Shown here: positions 1-7,993 of the stretch, one piece after another | Layout: every line of letters starts with the position of its first letter | Position numbering within the stretch: the first letter of the stretch is position 1 | Assembly: GCA_965226855.1 (NCBI GenBank) | Contig: CBDDEE010000031.1 | Span: forward strand, 186,001-250,000 | DNA: 64,000 bases | Reading direction: 5' to 3' | Origin: JAUXJB01 sp965226855 | Lineage (GTDB): Bacteria > Myxococcota_A > UBA9160 > SZUA-336 | Program-made: the position numbers and the translations under genes | Notes under the pieces: generated by a model | Told to the model about the DNA's origin: nothing | Database searches by the model: none | The model's input: only the letters and a program-made list of their open reading frames with translations

Positions 1-68
1 CTCGCGAGCGCGACCTCGACCAGGAGCGCTCCGGCGAGCAGAGCCAGCGCCACGACCTCCGCCTCCAC
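1..68 (-). CDS. possible 5' end of a gene running off the window
   Basis: Downstream of uppP on the same strand, a frame that may begin at a GTG (66-68) reads through to the window edge without a stop. Its roughly 22 visible residues are strongly hydrophobic (VALALLAGALLVEVALA), like a signal peptide or first membrane segment. The frame is also open upstream of this GTG, with an Arg-rich stretch, so the start is uncertain. The piece is too short to name a family. Confidence 0.2.
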   Translation of the reverse strand, partial: MEAEVVALALLAGALLVEVALA

Positions 69-135
69 GCGCCCCGGCGTCCGGGGAGCTCGGAGGCCGG
101 CGCGACCTCTCGTCGTCTCCGCTCTCCCCCCCTGC

Positions 136-939
136 TTAGCCAAAGACGATTGCCCCTACGCCGAGAAGCGCGCAGTACGCCGCAAAGGGCCGCAGCTTGC
201 GTCGCGTGACCGCCCACTGCAAGGCCTTAAGACACAGCGCTCCGGTGATCAGCGCGGTGCTGAAGCCAAGCGTGAGAGGTAACAGCTCGGCCCGCACGGC
301 AGCCAGGCCGATCCTCGAAACCTCGTAGAGATTCGCGCCAAGTACGGCGGGAACGGAGAGCAACATCGAGAACTCCACGGCGGTCTCGGCGCGCACGTCC
401 CTCCAGAGCGCGATGCCCACGGTGGAGCCGGACCTCGACAGGCCGGGCAGCACGGCCAGTCCCTGCACCGCGCCAACCCACAGCGCGTCCGCCACGCGCA
501 GCTCGGCTGCGCCCCGTGTGCGGCTGCCCCTGCGCTCCGAGAGCACGAGGATCAGCGCCGTCCCGAGCAGACAGGCGCCCACGAGCGCGGGCTCGGAATG
601 GACACGACCGACGGTCTCGCGCAGCGCCAGACCGATCGCGGCCGTCGGAAGGCTGCCGACGACAAGCAGGAGGAGCCAGCGCCGGTCGGTCTCATCCGCC
701 CGTCGCGTGCGCGGCAAGAGCGCCCACACCGTGACGGCCAGGCGCTTCACCCGCTCGCGCAGGATCACCACGATCGCCAGCAACGTTCCGAAGTGGACGA
801 CCACGTCGAAGAGCAGGCCCGGGGCTTCGAGCGGGGCGACGAGACTCTCGGCAAGTGCGAGATGGCCTGAGGAAGAAACCGGAAGAAACTCTGTCGCTCC
901 CTGCAGAACTCCGAGCGCCAGCGCCTGAAAAACGGTCAC
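136..939 (-). CDS. uppP: undecaprenyl-diphosphatase UppP (BacA)
   Basis: Integral membrane phosphatase that converts undecaprenyl diphosphate to undecaprenyl phosphate, recycling the lipid carrier for peptidoglycan and other polymers. The protein is 267 residues, normal for BacA-type UppP. It starts with the family signature (ALGVLQGATEFLPVSSSGHL, residues about 7-26, holding the catalytic Glu-rich motif) and has the second signature GLSRSGST near residue 168. The rest is a series of hydrophobic helices. It is divergent from ssb, with about 150 bp between them. The family assignment is secure. Confidence 0.95.
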   Translation of the reverse strand: MTVFQALALGVLQGATEFLPVSSSGHLALAESLVAPLEAPGLLFDVVVHFGTLLAIVVILRERVKRLAVTVWALLPRTRRADETDRRWLLLLVVGSLPTAAIGLALRETVGRVHSEPALVGACLLGTALILVLSERRGSRTRGAAELRVADALWVGAVQGLAVLPGLSRSGSTVGIALWRDVRAETAVEFSMLLSVPAVLGANLYEVSRIGLAAVRAELLPLTLGFSTALITGALCLKALQWAVTRRKLRPFAAYCALLGVGAIVFG

Positions 940-1087
940 CCCGACTCCACGGCGCGGGCACTACGTGCCCGCGTCAGCGGGGGGCCGCCTAGAATCGGAA
1001 ACGCGCGCGCGAAAGGCAACCCACAACGGTCGCTGTGCTACCTTGTACCGACGAGCCTCATCCCAATGACTTGGGAGGAATTCCCCG

Positions 1088-1531
1088 ATGGCAGGCGTCA
1101 ACAAGGTCATTCTCGTCGGACACCTCGGTCGCGACCCGGAGCTGCGGTATACACAGAGCGGACAGGCCGTCGCCAACTTCACACTCGCGACCTCGGAGTC
1201 ATACTCGAAGCGAGACGGTGAGCGCGAAGAGCGAACGGAGTGGCACCGGATCGTCGCCTGGGGGCGGCTCGCCGAGATCTGCGCCGAGTACCTGAGCAAG
1301 GGCAGGCAGATCTACATCGAGGGCCGCATCCAGACGCGGGAATGGGAAGACCGTGAGGGAGAGAAGCGCCGCACCACCGAAATCGTGGCCCGCGAGATGC
1401 AGATGCTCGGCCGGCGCGGCGAGACCAACACCTCCTACAACGACTCCCAGGCCCCCACGACAGACACCCCAGCGCCGAGCACCACAGCAGACCCGAGCAC
1501 CCCACCCCCCGACGACGACATACCCTTCTGA
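1088..1531 (+). CDS. ssb: single-stranded DNA-binding protein
   Basis: Binds and protects single-stranded DNA in replication, recombination and repair. The 147-residue protein has the OB-fold start (VNKVILVGHLGRDPELRYTQ), the conserved EWHRIV strand and the IEGRIQTREW segment. A Pro/Thr-rich linker follows, then the acidic tip DDDIPF that recruits partner proteins. A strong Shine-Dalgarno (GGAGGAATT) lies just before the ATG. The last third of the gene is overlapped on the opposite strand by the open tail of the PilZ frame. Confidence 0.96.
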   Translation: MAGVNKVILVGHLGRDPELRYTQSGQAVANFTLATSESYSKRDGEREERTEWHRIVAWGRLAEICAEYLSKGRQIYIEGRIQTREWEDREGEKRRTTEIVAREMQMLGRRGETNTSYNDSQAPTTDTPAPSTTADPSTPPPDDDIPF

Positions 1532-1978
1532 TGGGACCCGGCCGCGGGCGGCCGCGGCCACCCATTCTCCGCTCAGGCCAGGGGCCTTCGCTGCGCGCGC
1601 CGCTTGCAGGGGTGCCGTCCCGGCAAGTAGTCCGGCGGGCATAAGCTTGAGCTTTCGGACGAGCTCGTTGATGGTTTCGCGGACGGTGGGCTGGAGTTCG
1701 TGGAACTCGATGCCCATGCCGGAAGCGCCCTCGTCTTTCTCCTCGCTGATCCAGGCTACGCGGCCCGCGACCTGGATCGGGGTCTCCAGGTCGGGGACCC
1801 GAAAGTGGAGCTGCACGAGGGTGCCGATCTCGGAGGGAGAGTCGGTCTCGATGAAGACGCCACCCTCGTTGATGTTGGCCGAGAACTCACCGAAGAACGC
1901 GTCGACAGCGCTGTAGTCGACGCGGACCTTTAGCGGCTGACGCTCGGACTGTCGGCGCTCAGACCTCTCCGTTGACAT
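1199..1978 (-). CDS. PilZ-domain protein with an unusual antisense tail
   Basis: Residues about 1-118 form a complete PilZ-type domain (RRQSERQPLKVRVDY; NINEGGVFIETDSP; GRVAWISEEKDEGASGMGIEF) of the sort abundant in myxobacteria, where PilZ proteins bind cyclic di-GMP or act as signalling partners. The ATG at 1978 gives MSTERSERRQ and is preferred to an upstream ATG at 2047 that would run into radC. Such proteins usually end soon after the domain. Here the frame stays open for about 140 more residues, first through a GC-rich repeat (1533-1608) and then antisense to ssb. Whether that tail is made is doubtful. The domain call is firm; the C-terminus is not. Confidence 0.75.
   Translation of the reverse strand: MSTERSERRQSERQPLKVRVDYSAVDAFFGEFSANINEGGVFIETDSPSEIGTLVQLHFRVPDLETPIQVAGRVAWISEEKDEGASGMGIEFHELQPTVRETINELVRKLKLMPAGLLAGTAPLQAARAAKAPGLSGEWVAAAARGRVPSEGYVVVGGWGARVCCGARRWGVCRGGLGVVVGGVGLAAPAEHLHLAGHDFGGAALLSLTVFPFPRLDAALDVDLPALAQVLGADLGEPPPGDDPVPLRSLFALTVSLRV
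1533..1608 (+). repeat. GC-rich dispersed repeat, copy A
   Basis: Begins GGGACCCGGCCGCGGGCGG just after the ssb stop and ends CTTCGCTGCGCGCGCCGCTTGC. The same arrangement (GGGACCCGGC block, CGCGCGCCACCC block, CTTCGCT block, GCGCGCCGC block) recurs near 11.3-11.6 kb in both orientations. This copy lies inside the open tail of the PilZ frame. Confidence 0.6.
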
Positions 1979-2030
1979 GCACGCCTCCAGGCGAATAGGA
2001 AGCTCCAGCGCGTAGGATCGGCGCCCATCC

Positions 2031-2717
2031 TCAGCCGCTTGAGCCATCGAGCCAGCCGCTGCGCGCGAAGCTGGCGTAGCCCTCCGCTCCGATCACGACG
2101 TGGTCGAGGAGCCGGATGCCCAGCAGCTCGCCGGCCCGAACCAAGCGGCGCGTTACCTCGTGGTCCTCCCGGCTGGGCAGCGGATCGCCGCTCGGGTGGT
2201 TGTGCAGCACCAGGATCGCGGCCGCGGCTTCCCGAAGCGCCGGGGCGAAGACCTCGCGCGGGTGAACCAGACTCTGGTTCAGGCTCCCGCGGCTCACCTC
2301 GACCTCTCCAATCAGGCGGTGGCGGCTGTCCAGTAACAGCGCGAAGAACAGCTCCTGGCGGCAGCGGCGCAGCCGTCCGCCGAAGTGCGAGAACACCTGC
2401 TCGGGAGAGCCCAGCTTCTGCCCGGGCACCAGCGGGGCCCGGGCGACCCGCGAGCCGAGCTCGAAGGCGGCGCGAAGCGAGGCAATCTTGGCCGGGCCCA
2501 TCCCGAGAACGCCGCGCAGCTCCGCCTCGCCTGCCTGCGAGATGCCCTCCAGGGTGCCGAAGCGGCGCATGAGCTCGTCCGCCAGCTGGGTGACCGGGCA
2601 GCCCGGCACCCCGGTGCGCAATACCAGAGCGACGAGCTCCGAGGGAGAGAGGTTCCCGCTACCGGTATGGAGCAGCCGTTCGCGCGGCCGCTCCCGCAGT
2701 CCGCCTCGCCAGGGCAT
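2031..2717 (-). CDS. radC: RadC family JAB-domain protein
   Basis: The 228-residue protein matches the usual RadC length. An N-terminal helix-hairpin-helix-like region (RPRERLLHTG..LSPSELVALVLRTG; GVLGMGPAKIASLRAAFELG) is followed by a JAB/MPN metalloprotease-like domain with the full zinc motif HNHPSGDPLPSREDHEVT. RadC proteins were named for DNA repair, but their biochemical role is unsettled. The ATG at 2717 places MPWRGGLRERPRERLL at the normal RadC N-terminus; a longer open frame upstream is not RadC-like. It lies about 100 bp downstream of moaC on the same strand. Confidence 0.93.
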   Translation of the reverse strand: MPWRGGLRERPRERLLHTGSGNLSPSELVALVLRTGVPGCPVTQLADELMRRFGTLEGISQAGEAELRGVLGMGPAKIASLRAAFELGSRVARAPLVPGQKLGSPEQVFSHFGGRLRRCRQELFFALLLDSRHRLIGEVEVSRGSLNQSLVHPREVFAPALREAAAAILVLHNHPSGDPLPSREDHEVTRRLVRAGELLGIRLLDHVVIGAEGYASFARSGWLDGSSG

Positions 2718-2818
2718 CGCATCTGACTCTCTCGGGGCGAGGGAGCTTTCGGGCAGAACGAAGCGTGGGTGCGCTTCGCCGGGCAGCGTCGTGGCCGCCC
2801 CCGCTATGAATAGCAGAC

Positions 2819-3334
2819 CTATTCGTCGGGGCGCTCGTAGAGGCCGCTCTTGCCACCGCTCTTTCGCACCAGGCGCACCCGCTCGACCGTCATTCCCCGG
2901 TCGATCGACTTGCACATGTCGTAGACCGTCAGGGCAGCCGCGGAGACGGCCACCAGCGCCTCCATCTCGACGCCCGTGCGGGCGGTCACGCGGACCCGCG
3001 CCTCGATGTCGATCGCGGGCAGCCCCGCGACGGGAGTGAACTCGACCTCGACCGCATCCAGCGCCAATGGATGAGCAAGCGGGATCCACTCCGAGGTGCG
3101 CTTGGCCGCCTGAATCCCGGCGATCCGCGCGACCCCGCGCACGTCGCCCTTCCTGGCGGAGCCCTCGACCACGGCCCGAAAAGCTTCCTGCGAGAGGAGC
3201 ACACGCCCTCTCGCAACGGCCTCCCGCGCGGTCACCTGCTTGGCTCCCACGTCCACCATGCGCGCGCGCCCCTCGGCATCGAAGTGGCTCCCACGGGGTT
3301 CTCTCGGAGCATCGCGCGATCGAGAATCAGGCAC
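2819..3334 (-). CDS. moaC: cyclic pyranopterin monophosphate synthase MoaC
   Basis: Second step of molybdenum cofactor biosynthesis: converts the MoaA product (cyclic 3',8-cH2GTP) to cyclic pyranopterin monophosphate. The 171 residues include SHFDAEGRARMVDVGAK near the N-terminus, KRTSEWIPLAHPL, TGVEMEALVAVSAAALTVYDMCKS and a final KSGGKSG, all MoaC hallmarks. The start is a GTG at 3334; an internal ATG at the MVDVG position would cut off conserved residues. It precedes radC. No other Moco gene is present in the window. Confidence 0.94.
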   Translation of the reverse strand: MPDSRSRDAPREPRGSHFDAEGRARMVDVGAKQVTAREAVARGRVLLSQEAFRAVVEGSARKGDVRGVARIAGIQAAKRTSEWIPLAHPLALDAVEVEFTPVAGLPAIDIEARVRVTARTGVEMEALVAVSAAALTVYDMCKSIDRGMTVERVRLVRKSGGKSGLYERPDE

Positions 3335-3416
3335 GTCCGAACACCGGTCTGCGGAGGCTAATCGCCTCGCAACCGCCGGTCAACGCGTCGATTAAGGGCG
3401 CTCCGGAGGAAAGCCG

Positions 3417-4979
3417 ATGCTTCCACCGAAGGAGTCGAACCTCCCCTTGAATCAGATCCATCAGATCCGGCTTCCAGACTCCGTCGATCGACAAGGCACC
3501 AAGGGAGAGGAGGCGCTGCGCTTCCGCGCCCCGGATGGAACCTACTACCTCGGTGACGAGGGCCTCGAGCACCTGCGCGGAACGGGGTTCCGCTACGAGG
3601 TGGTGCGGCAGGTGGAGGAGGAGGACGTGCCCGTCCGCTTCCTGCTCCCGCATGACGGAGCCGTGCTCGATCCACCACCCGCCGATGTTCGCATGGCGGT
3701 CCTGGCGCGCCTGCTCGCGGAGGAGCGAGCGGACGGCAGCGTCCACATCCGCTTCCTGGGCCGCAACCGGACCATTCCCGCGGACGCCTTCGTGCTGGAT
3801 CGTTTCGGCGGTAGCCGCAGCTACGTCTGGCAAACGGTGCCAGCCGAGGAGGTCGAGCAGCGGCTGGGGCTCGAGCAGCGCTTCTCCACGCTTCGCAGCC
3901 TCGTCTGTGCGGAGGACACCCGTGTGGTACTGGCGCTCGGCTCGGGAGGCCTCAAGCTCTTCGCCCACGCCCCAGCGCTGCGACTCTTCGAAGGCGTCGG
4001 CCTGGGGGAGCAGATCGAGGAGATCTGGGGCTCGAGCGCAGGCGCCCTGGCCGGGCTGCTCTACAGTCACGGCTTCTCGCCGCATGCCATCGAGCAGCTG
4101 GGCTACGACCTCTACTCCGGGCGCTATCGGCTGGCCCTGCGGCCCTCGAAGCTGCAGCTCCTGCGCCATCTGCTGAGAGATACGCTCATGCCCTCGGCCG
4201 GTACGGCGGCGGCCGGCTTCGTGGACGTCGCCCGTGGACTCTCGGGCATGCTGGACCGCTACTGCACGGACGCGCGCTCGCGGCGTCCCTTTTACTGCAC
4301 CGCCTTCAACCTGGCCGAGTGCAGACCTCAGGTGCTGACGCCCGAGCCGGTGCCGGAGCACCTGCGGGAGCTGATCACCCAGGCCGACCCGCGCGAGGCA
4401 GCCCTGGCCTCGGCAGCGGTTCCGCTCCTCTTCGTGCCCAGGCTGATCCACCACGAGGATGGGGATGCGCCATACATCGACGGCTCGACGACCGAGGACG
4501 TTCCCCTGTACTCGGCGCTGCGCAAGTTCGATCTCGATCGCGCGGCGGGAGTCGAATCCCGACAGCGACTCGTCATCCTCTATGTCAAGCTCACGGGCTC
4601 CCTCAACGCCTACACCACGCGCACGGGACGCGTCGGCAAGTTTCGACTGCTCCAGACGGTCGCCGCAGCTGGGATCGACACCATGCACCGGCGCGCCGTA
4701 GCGCTGGTCCAGCAGCGCGACGATGTCGACCTGCTGGGGCTGGAGCTGGGCGACACAGCAGCCGACTTCTTCGATACCGGGCGCATCCCGCACTTCATCC
4801 GCGCCGCCAAGGAGTGCTTTCCGGCACAGCTCGACGAGATCGAGCGGGAGTTCCGGAGCCGGAACGAGCGAAGGGTTTCGCCCGGCAGCGCGCCGCGTCG
4901 CAGCTCGGCCGCGATCGCAGGGCTCGCTAAGGTCTCGCCGTGGATGCGCCGCGTTTTCCTGCGAGTGTCGAAGCCGTAA
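3417..4979 (+). CDS. patatin-like acylhydrolase
   Basis: Serine acylhydrolase of the patatin family, probably acting on phospholipids or other acyl esters. The patatin core occupies the centre: oxyanion loop GSGGLK (about residue 181), nucleophile elbow GSSAG (about 206) and the catalytic Asp in YIDGSTTEDVP (about 354), giving the Ser-Asp dyad. The first 165 residues are a family-specific extension of unknown role. No signal peptide or membrane segment is obvious. A good Shine-Dalgarno (GGAGGAAAG) precedes the ATG. The 3' end overlaps the next gene by 40 bp. Confidence 0.85.
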   Translation: MLPPKESNLPLNQIHQIRLPDSVDRQGTKGEEALRFRAPDGTYYLGDEGLEHLRGTGFRYEVVRQVEEEDVPVRFLLPHDGAVLDPPPADVRMAVLARLLAEERADGSVHIRFLGRNRTIPADAFVLDRFGGSRSYVWQTVPAEEVEQRLGLEQRFSTLRSLVCAEDTRVVLALGSGGLKLFAHAPALRLFEGVGLGEQIEEIWGSSAGALAGLLYSHGFSPHAIEQLGYDLYSGRYRLALRPSKLQLLRHLLRDTLMPSAGTAAAGFVDVARGLSGMLDRYCTDARSRRPFYCTAFNLAECRPQVLTPEPVPEHLRELITQADPREAALASAAVPLLFVPRLIHHEDGDAPYIDGSTTEDVPLYSALRKFDLDRAAGVESRQRLVILYVKLTGSLNAYTTRTGRVGKFRLLQTVAAAGIDTMHRRAVALVQQRDDVDLLGLELGDTAADFFDTGRIPHFIRAAKECFPAQLDEIEREFRSRNERRVSPGSAPRRSSAAIAGLAKVSPWMRRVFLRVSKP

Positions 4980-6238
4980 CGAAACGACTGCAGAATCGCC
5001 ATCACCACACCTGGGCGGTTGGCGGCGCGCTCCGCGACGCGCTGCTCGGGCGCCCACCGCGCGACTACGACTTCATTGTCGCCTCACCGCTCGAGGCGGT
5101 GCGCGCGACGCTGTCAGAGGGGCGAATCATCCGCTCGCGAGAGGCCACGCTGCGGCTACCCCAGCGCGGGAATCGACCACAGATCGAGATCACATCGCTC
5201 ACCGAGCGTGGCCACTCGCTGGAAGCCGACCTCCGAAATCGCGAGTTCACCCTGAACGCGATCGCCTTCGACCTGCGCGAGAGAGCCTGGTGTGATCCAA
5301 CCGGCGGGATCTCGGATCTCGCCTCCCGGCTGCTGCGAGCAGGAGATCCGCGCCGGACGTTCCGCGCCGACCCGCTGCGTATCGTGCGCGGTCTGCGCCT
5401 GGCAGGCGAGCTGAGCCTCGGGGTGGAGAGCGCGACGCGCGCCGAGATGGGGCGCACCTCATGGTGCTTGCACCGGGCCCCAGGTGAACGCGTGCGCGTC
5501 GAGCTGTACAGGGTCCTGAGCCTGGCCAACGCGAGCACGGTCCTCGAAGAGCTTCGCTCTTGCGGCGCCCTGGCCGCGCTGCTCCCCGAGCTGCTTCGCG
5601 GCGTCGGCGTGGCGCGACCGAACTCGACCGGCGACGTCTATCGGATGTGCCTCGCGCTGTGCGACGCCCTTCGTCCGGCGTCGGAGCTCCGACTCGCGGC
5701 CCTGCTACGCGGCGCCGCATGGGCCGACTCGAAGCGCTATCTGCCCCGGCGCGGCGAGTTCCAGCTGCAGCGCGTGGAGCTGCACGGCGCCGCTCTGGTT
5801 CCCCGCGTAGCCCGGCGCCTGCGCCTGTCGAGGCGTGAAGCTCGCGATCTGGAGACTCGAGTTCGCTGCCTACGACGCGAACCCTCTGATGCGCGAGCGA
5901 TCCGCCGCATGCTCGAGCGCGCCGGTCGCGATACCCTGAGCGACCTCCTCGAGCTGCGCCGGACCGAGCGCGCGGAGGGCGAGGACGAGGGGAGCTCGTC
6001 TGTCGAGTGGGAAGAGCACGAGGCGCGCATCCGGTCGGCGGCCTCCGAGTGGAAGCAGCAGTCGCTCGCGATTGGGGGAAAGGACGTCGTGCAGACCCTA
6101 GAAATCTCCGAGGGACCAGACTTGGGTAGGTGGCTGCGTCGCCTGCACTGGCGGGTCGTGCAACGTCCGCAGGAGAACGAGCGGGAGAGGCTCCTCGCCT
6201 GGCTCAGGCAGGCTCGCCAGCTCGGAGGAGCGGGCTGA
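4940..6238 (+). CDS. CCA-adding enzyme / poly(A) polymerase family nucleotidyltransferase
   Basis: Class II nucleotidyltransferase that either completes tRNA 3' CCA ends or adds poly(A); sequence alone does not separate the two. The head domain motif VGGALRDALLGRPPRDYDFIV (about residues 27-47) carries the DxD metal ligands. The RNREFTLNAIAFD motif and the RADPLRIVRGLRLAGEL RNA-binding segment follow. The C-terminal half is a divergent helical domain without a clear HD motif. The start is the GTG at 4940 inside the end of the patatin gene, suggesting coupled translation. lgt follows 2 bp later. Confidence 0.85.
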   Translation: MDAPRFPASVEAVTKRLQNRHHHTWAVGGALRDALLGRPPRDYDFIVASPLEAVRATLSEGRIIRSREATLRLPQRGNRPQIEITSLTERGHSLEADLRNREFTLNAIAFDLRERAWCDPTGGISDLASRLLRAGDPRRTFRADPLRIVRGLRLAGELSLGVESATRAEMGRTSWCLHRAPGERVRVELYRVLSLANASTVLEELRSCGALAALLPELLRGVGVARPNSTGDVYRMCLALCDALRPASELRLAALLRGAAWADSKRYLPRRGEFQLQRVELHGAALVPRVARRLRLSRREARDLETRVRCLRREPSDARAIRRMLERAGRDTLSDLLELRRTERAEGEDEGSSSVEWEEHEARIRSAASEWKQQSLAIGGKDVVQTLEISEGPDLGRWLRRLHWRVVQRPQENERERLLAWLRQARQLGGAG

Positions 6239-6240
6239 GC

Positions 6241-6990
6241 ATGTACCCTGTCCTGTTCCGGATCGGATCGTTCGAGCTGTCGAGCTTCGGCGTCATGGTC
6301 GCGCTGGCCCTGCTCATCGGGACGAGTCTCGCCGCCCGCGCCTTTGAGGAGGATGGGCTTCCCGGTGACGCCGCGTGGCGGGTGCTGACCTGGTGCATCG
6401 TGGGCGGGCTGATCGGGTCTAAGCTCTGGTTCGTAGCCGAGCAGCTGTCGAGGTACCCCGGAACATCCGTCTTCGATCACCTGCTCTCACGCGCGGGACT
6501 GACCTGGTACGGAGGGCTCTTTGGTGGTGTGCTCGGCGGAGCGCTCGGGCTCCGGGCGAACGGCGTCGCCCAGCTCCGGGGCCTGAACGCGTCGGCGCCC
6601 GCGATGGCGCTGGGACACGCGCTCGGACGCATCGGCTGCCTGCTCGTCGGCGACGACTACGGCAGGACGAGCGACGTGCCGTGGGCGATCGCGTTCCCAG
6701 CGGGTACACCGCCGACGGAGCTTCCTGTGCATCCGACCATGCTGTACGAGACCCTCTGGTTGCTGCCCGCCGCGTGGTGGCTGTGGCTACGACGACGTTC
6801 CTCGCCGTTTCTTTTCGGCGAGTACATGATCCTTACCGGAGCCGGCCGGTTCTGGATCGAGGCCCTGCGCACGAATCCGCCCGGGCTCTTCGGACTCACG
6901 AACGCACAAATCGTCGCCCTGCTCCTCGTTCTGGTCGGGGCGGGCGCCTGGCTCGCATTCCAGCGGAAGACTGCCGCACGCGACGCTTAA
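6241..6990 (+). CDS. lgt: prolipoprotein diacylglyceryl transferase Lgt
   Basis: Inner-membrane enzyme that transfers diacylglycerol from phosphatidylglycerol to the lipobox Cys of prolipoproteins. The 249-residue multipass protein begins MYPVLFRIGSFELSSFGVMV (typical Lgt start) and holds the signature HALGRIGCLLVGDDYGR and the VHPTMLYE motif. The GRIGC..GDDYG variant differs from the commoner GRIGNF..GE, as in some other lineages. The ATG at 6241 lies directly after the previous stop, so the two genes are one unit. Its TAA stop overlaps the convergent gene's stop at a TTAA. Confidence 0.9.
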   Translation: MYPVLFRIGSFELSSFGVMVALALLIGTSLAARAFEEDGLPGDAAWRVLTWCIVGGLIGSKLWFVAEQLSRYPGTSVFDHLLSRAGLTWYGGLFGGVLGGALGLRANGVAQLRGLNASAPAMALGHALGRIGCLLVGDDYGRTSDVPWAIAFPAGTPPTELPVHPTMLYETLWLLPAAWWLWLRRRSSPFLFGEYMILTGAGRFWIEALRTNPPGLFGLTNAQIVALLLVLVGAGAWLAFQRKTAARDA

Positions 6991-7910
6991 GCAGTCGGGG
7001 GAGCGAGAGAGGCCGCGACGCGCAGAGCACGCGACGCCAGCTCGGAGTCGCCGCCACTTCGCACCTCGCCAAGACCGCAGAGGATCCGGTGGGCCCGCTG
7101 GCTCCAGAGGGCAGGACGATTGTGCACCGACGCCCAGATCTCGAAGGCGTCGAGCGCGGAGCGATCGTCCCCCGTGTAGTAGGCGGCCATGCCGTGTGCA
7201 AAGGGTCTGGCCGCCTCACACGTCTGCGAGTCCTGGACTTCCGGATGGTCCAGCAGGACCTCCGCCTCGGCAAAGTGGCCGTTGTCGAGCAGGCTGTGGA
7301 TCGCGAGCTCGAAGGCCCGCGCCGCCGAGCCGTACACGTCTTCGAGGAGCGCGGCGAGCGGGGAGTCGAACACCTTCTCGGTCCGGTCCGGATCGTCGAG
7401 CAGGCTGCGCGCCACGGCGCCGCTCTCGGGCATGTGCCGCAACACGATCAAGAGCTGATCCCGCGTCTCACGGAACAGCTCCTCCGTCTCCGCTTCTGAC
7501 TCGAGCATGCGACGCCGCCCCGCCTCGAACGCCTGCAGGAAGACCCCGGCGAGCGGGCCCGCGGCGCTGCCTTCAGCGACCAGCCGCTGCAGGCGCGGCT
7601 CGTACGTTGCTGTCGTGTAATAGCCCTCGCGAAACTTCATGCTCTCGTGGAACAGCGAGCCGACGGCGAGATCAAAGAGCTCCTCGGCCTGCACGTCGGC
7701 ATAGGCATTGGTGTCGTCCTTGCGGAACAGGGAGTGGCACTCCTCCTTGAGCCGAAAAAGAACGCTCCCCTCGTCCTGCTCGACGAGCCGGTCCACGTCC
7801 GCAAAGTCGAGCTCGCCGGAAGTCAGCTTCGCGCCGATCTCCTTGGAGAGCACGAAGGCCTCCATGAACTCGCGGACGATCTGCGCCACGCGCCGTGCTC
7901 GTCGCTCCAT
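6987..7910 (-). CDS. hypothetical helical protein
   Basis: The 307-residue protein has no family I recognise. It is almost entirely predicted alpha-helix and acidic, without a signal peptide or membrane span. The C-terminal third (AARAFELAIHSLLDNGHFAEAEVLL... FAHGMAAYYTGDDRSALDAFEIWA) looks like tetratricopeptide-type helix pairs. Good composition and a clean ATG support a real gene. It converges on lgt and is divergent from the MFS transporter 83 bp away. Confidence 0.7.
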   Translation of the reverse strand: MERRARRVAQIVREFMEAFVLSKEIGAKLTSGELDFADVDRLVEQDEGSVLFRLKEECHSLFRKDDTNAYADVQAEELFDLAVGSLFHESMKFREGYYTTATYEPRLQRLVAEGSAAGPLAGVFLQAFEAGRRRMLESEAETEELFRETRDQLLIVLRHMPESGAVARSLLDDPDRTEKVFDSPLAALLEDVYGSAARAFELAIHSLLDNGHFAEAEVLLDHPEVQDSQTCEAARPFAHGMAAYYTGDDRSALDAFEIWASVHNRPALWSQRAHRILCGLGEVRSGGDSELASRALRVAASLAPPTA

Positions 7911-7993
7911 TAGACTCTGAGTCCCATGCAGCCGCTCGCCTTCCCCTCGCCAGCTACGATATCAAATGCACGAAGGCTCTGGAGCAGCCACGC

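Noticed and set aside
3415..3450. tRNA-like 3' end (GGTTCGACTCC-type loop on the minus strand)
   Set aside because: No matching 5' acceptor arm or anticodon arm lies upstream, and the stretch is the coding start of the patatin gene.
3327..5057. A 576-codon open frame opposite the patatin gene
   Set aside because: Antisense shadow of a GC-rich gene; no family features.
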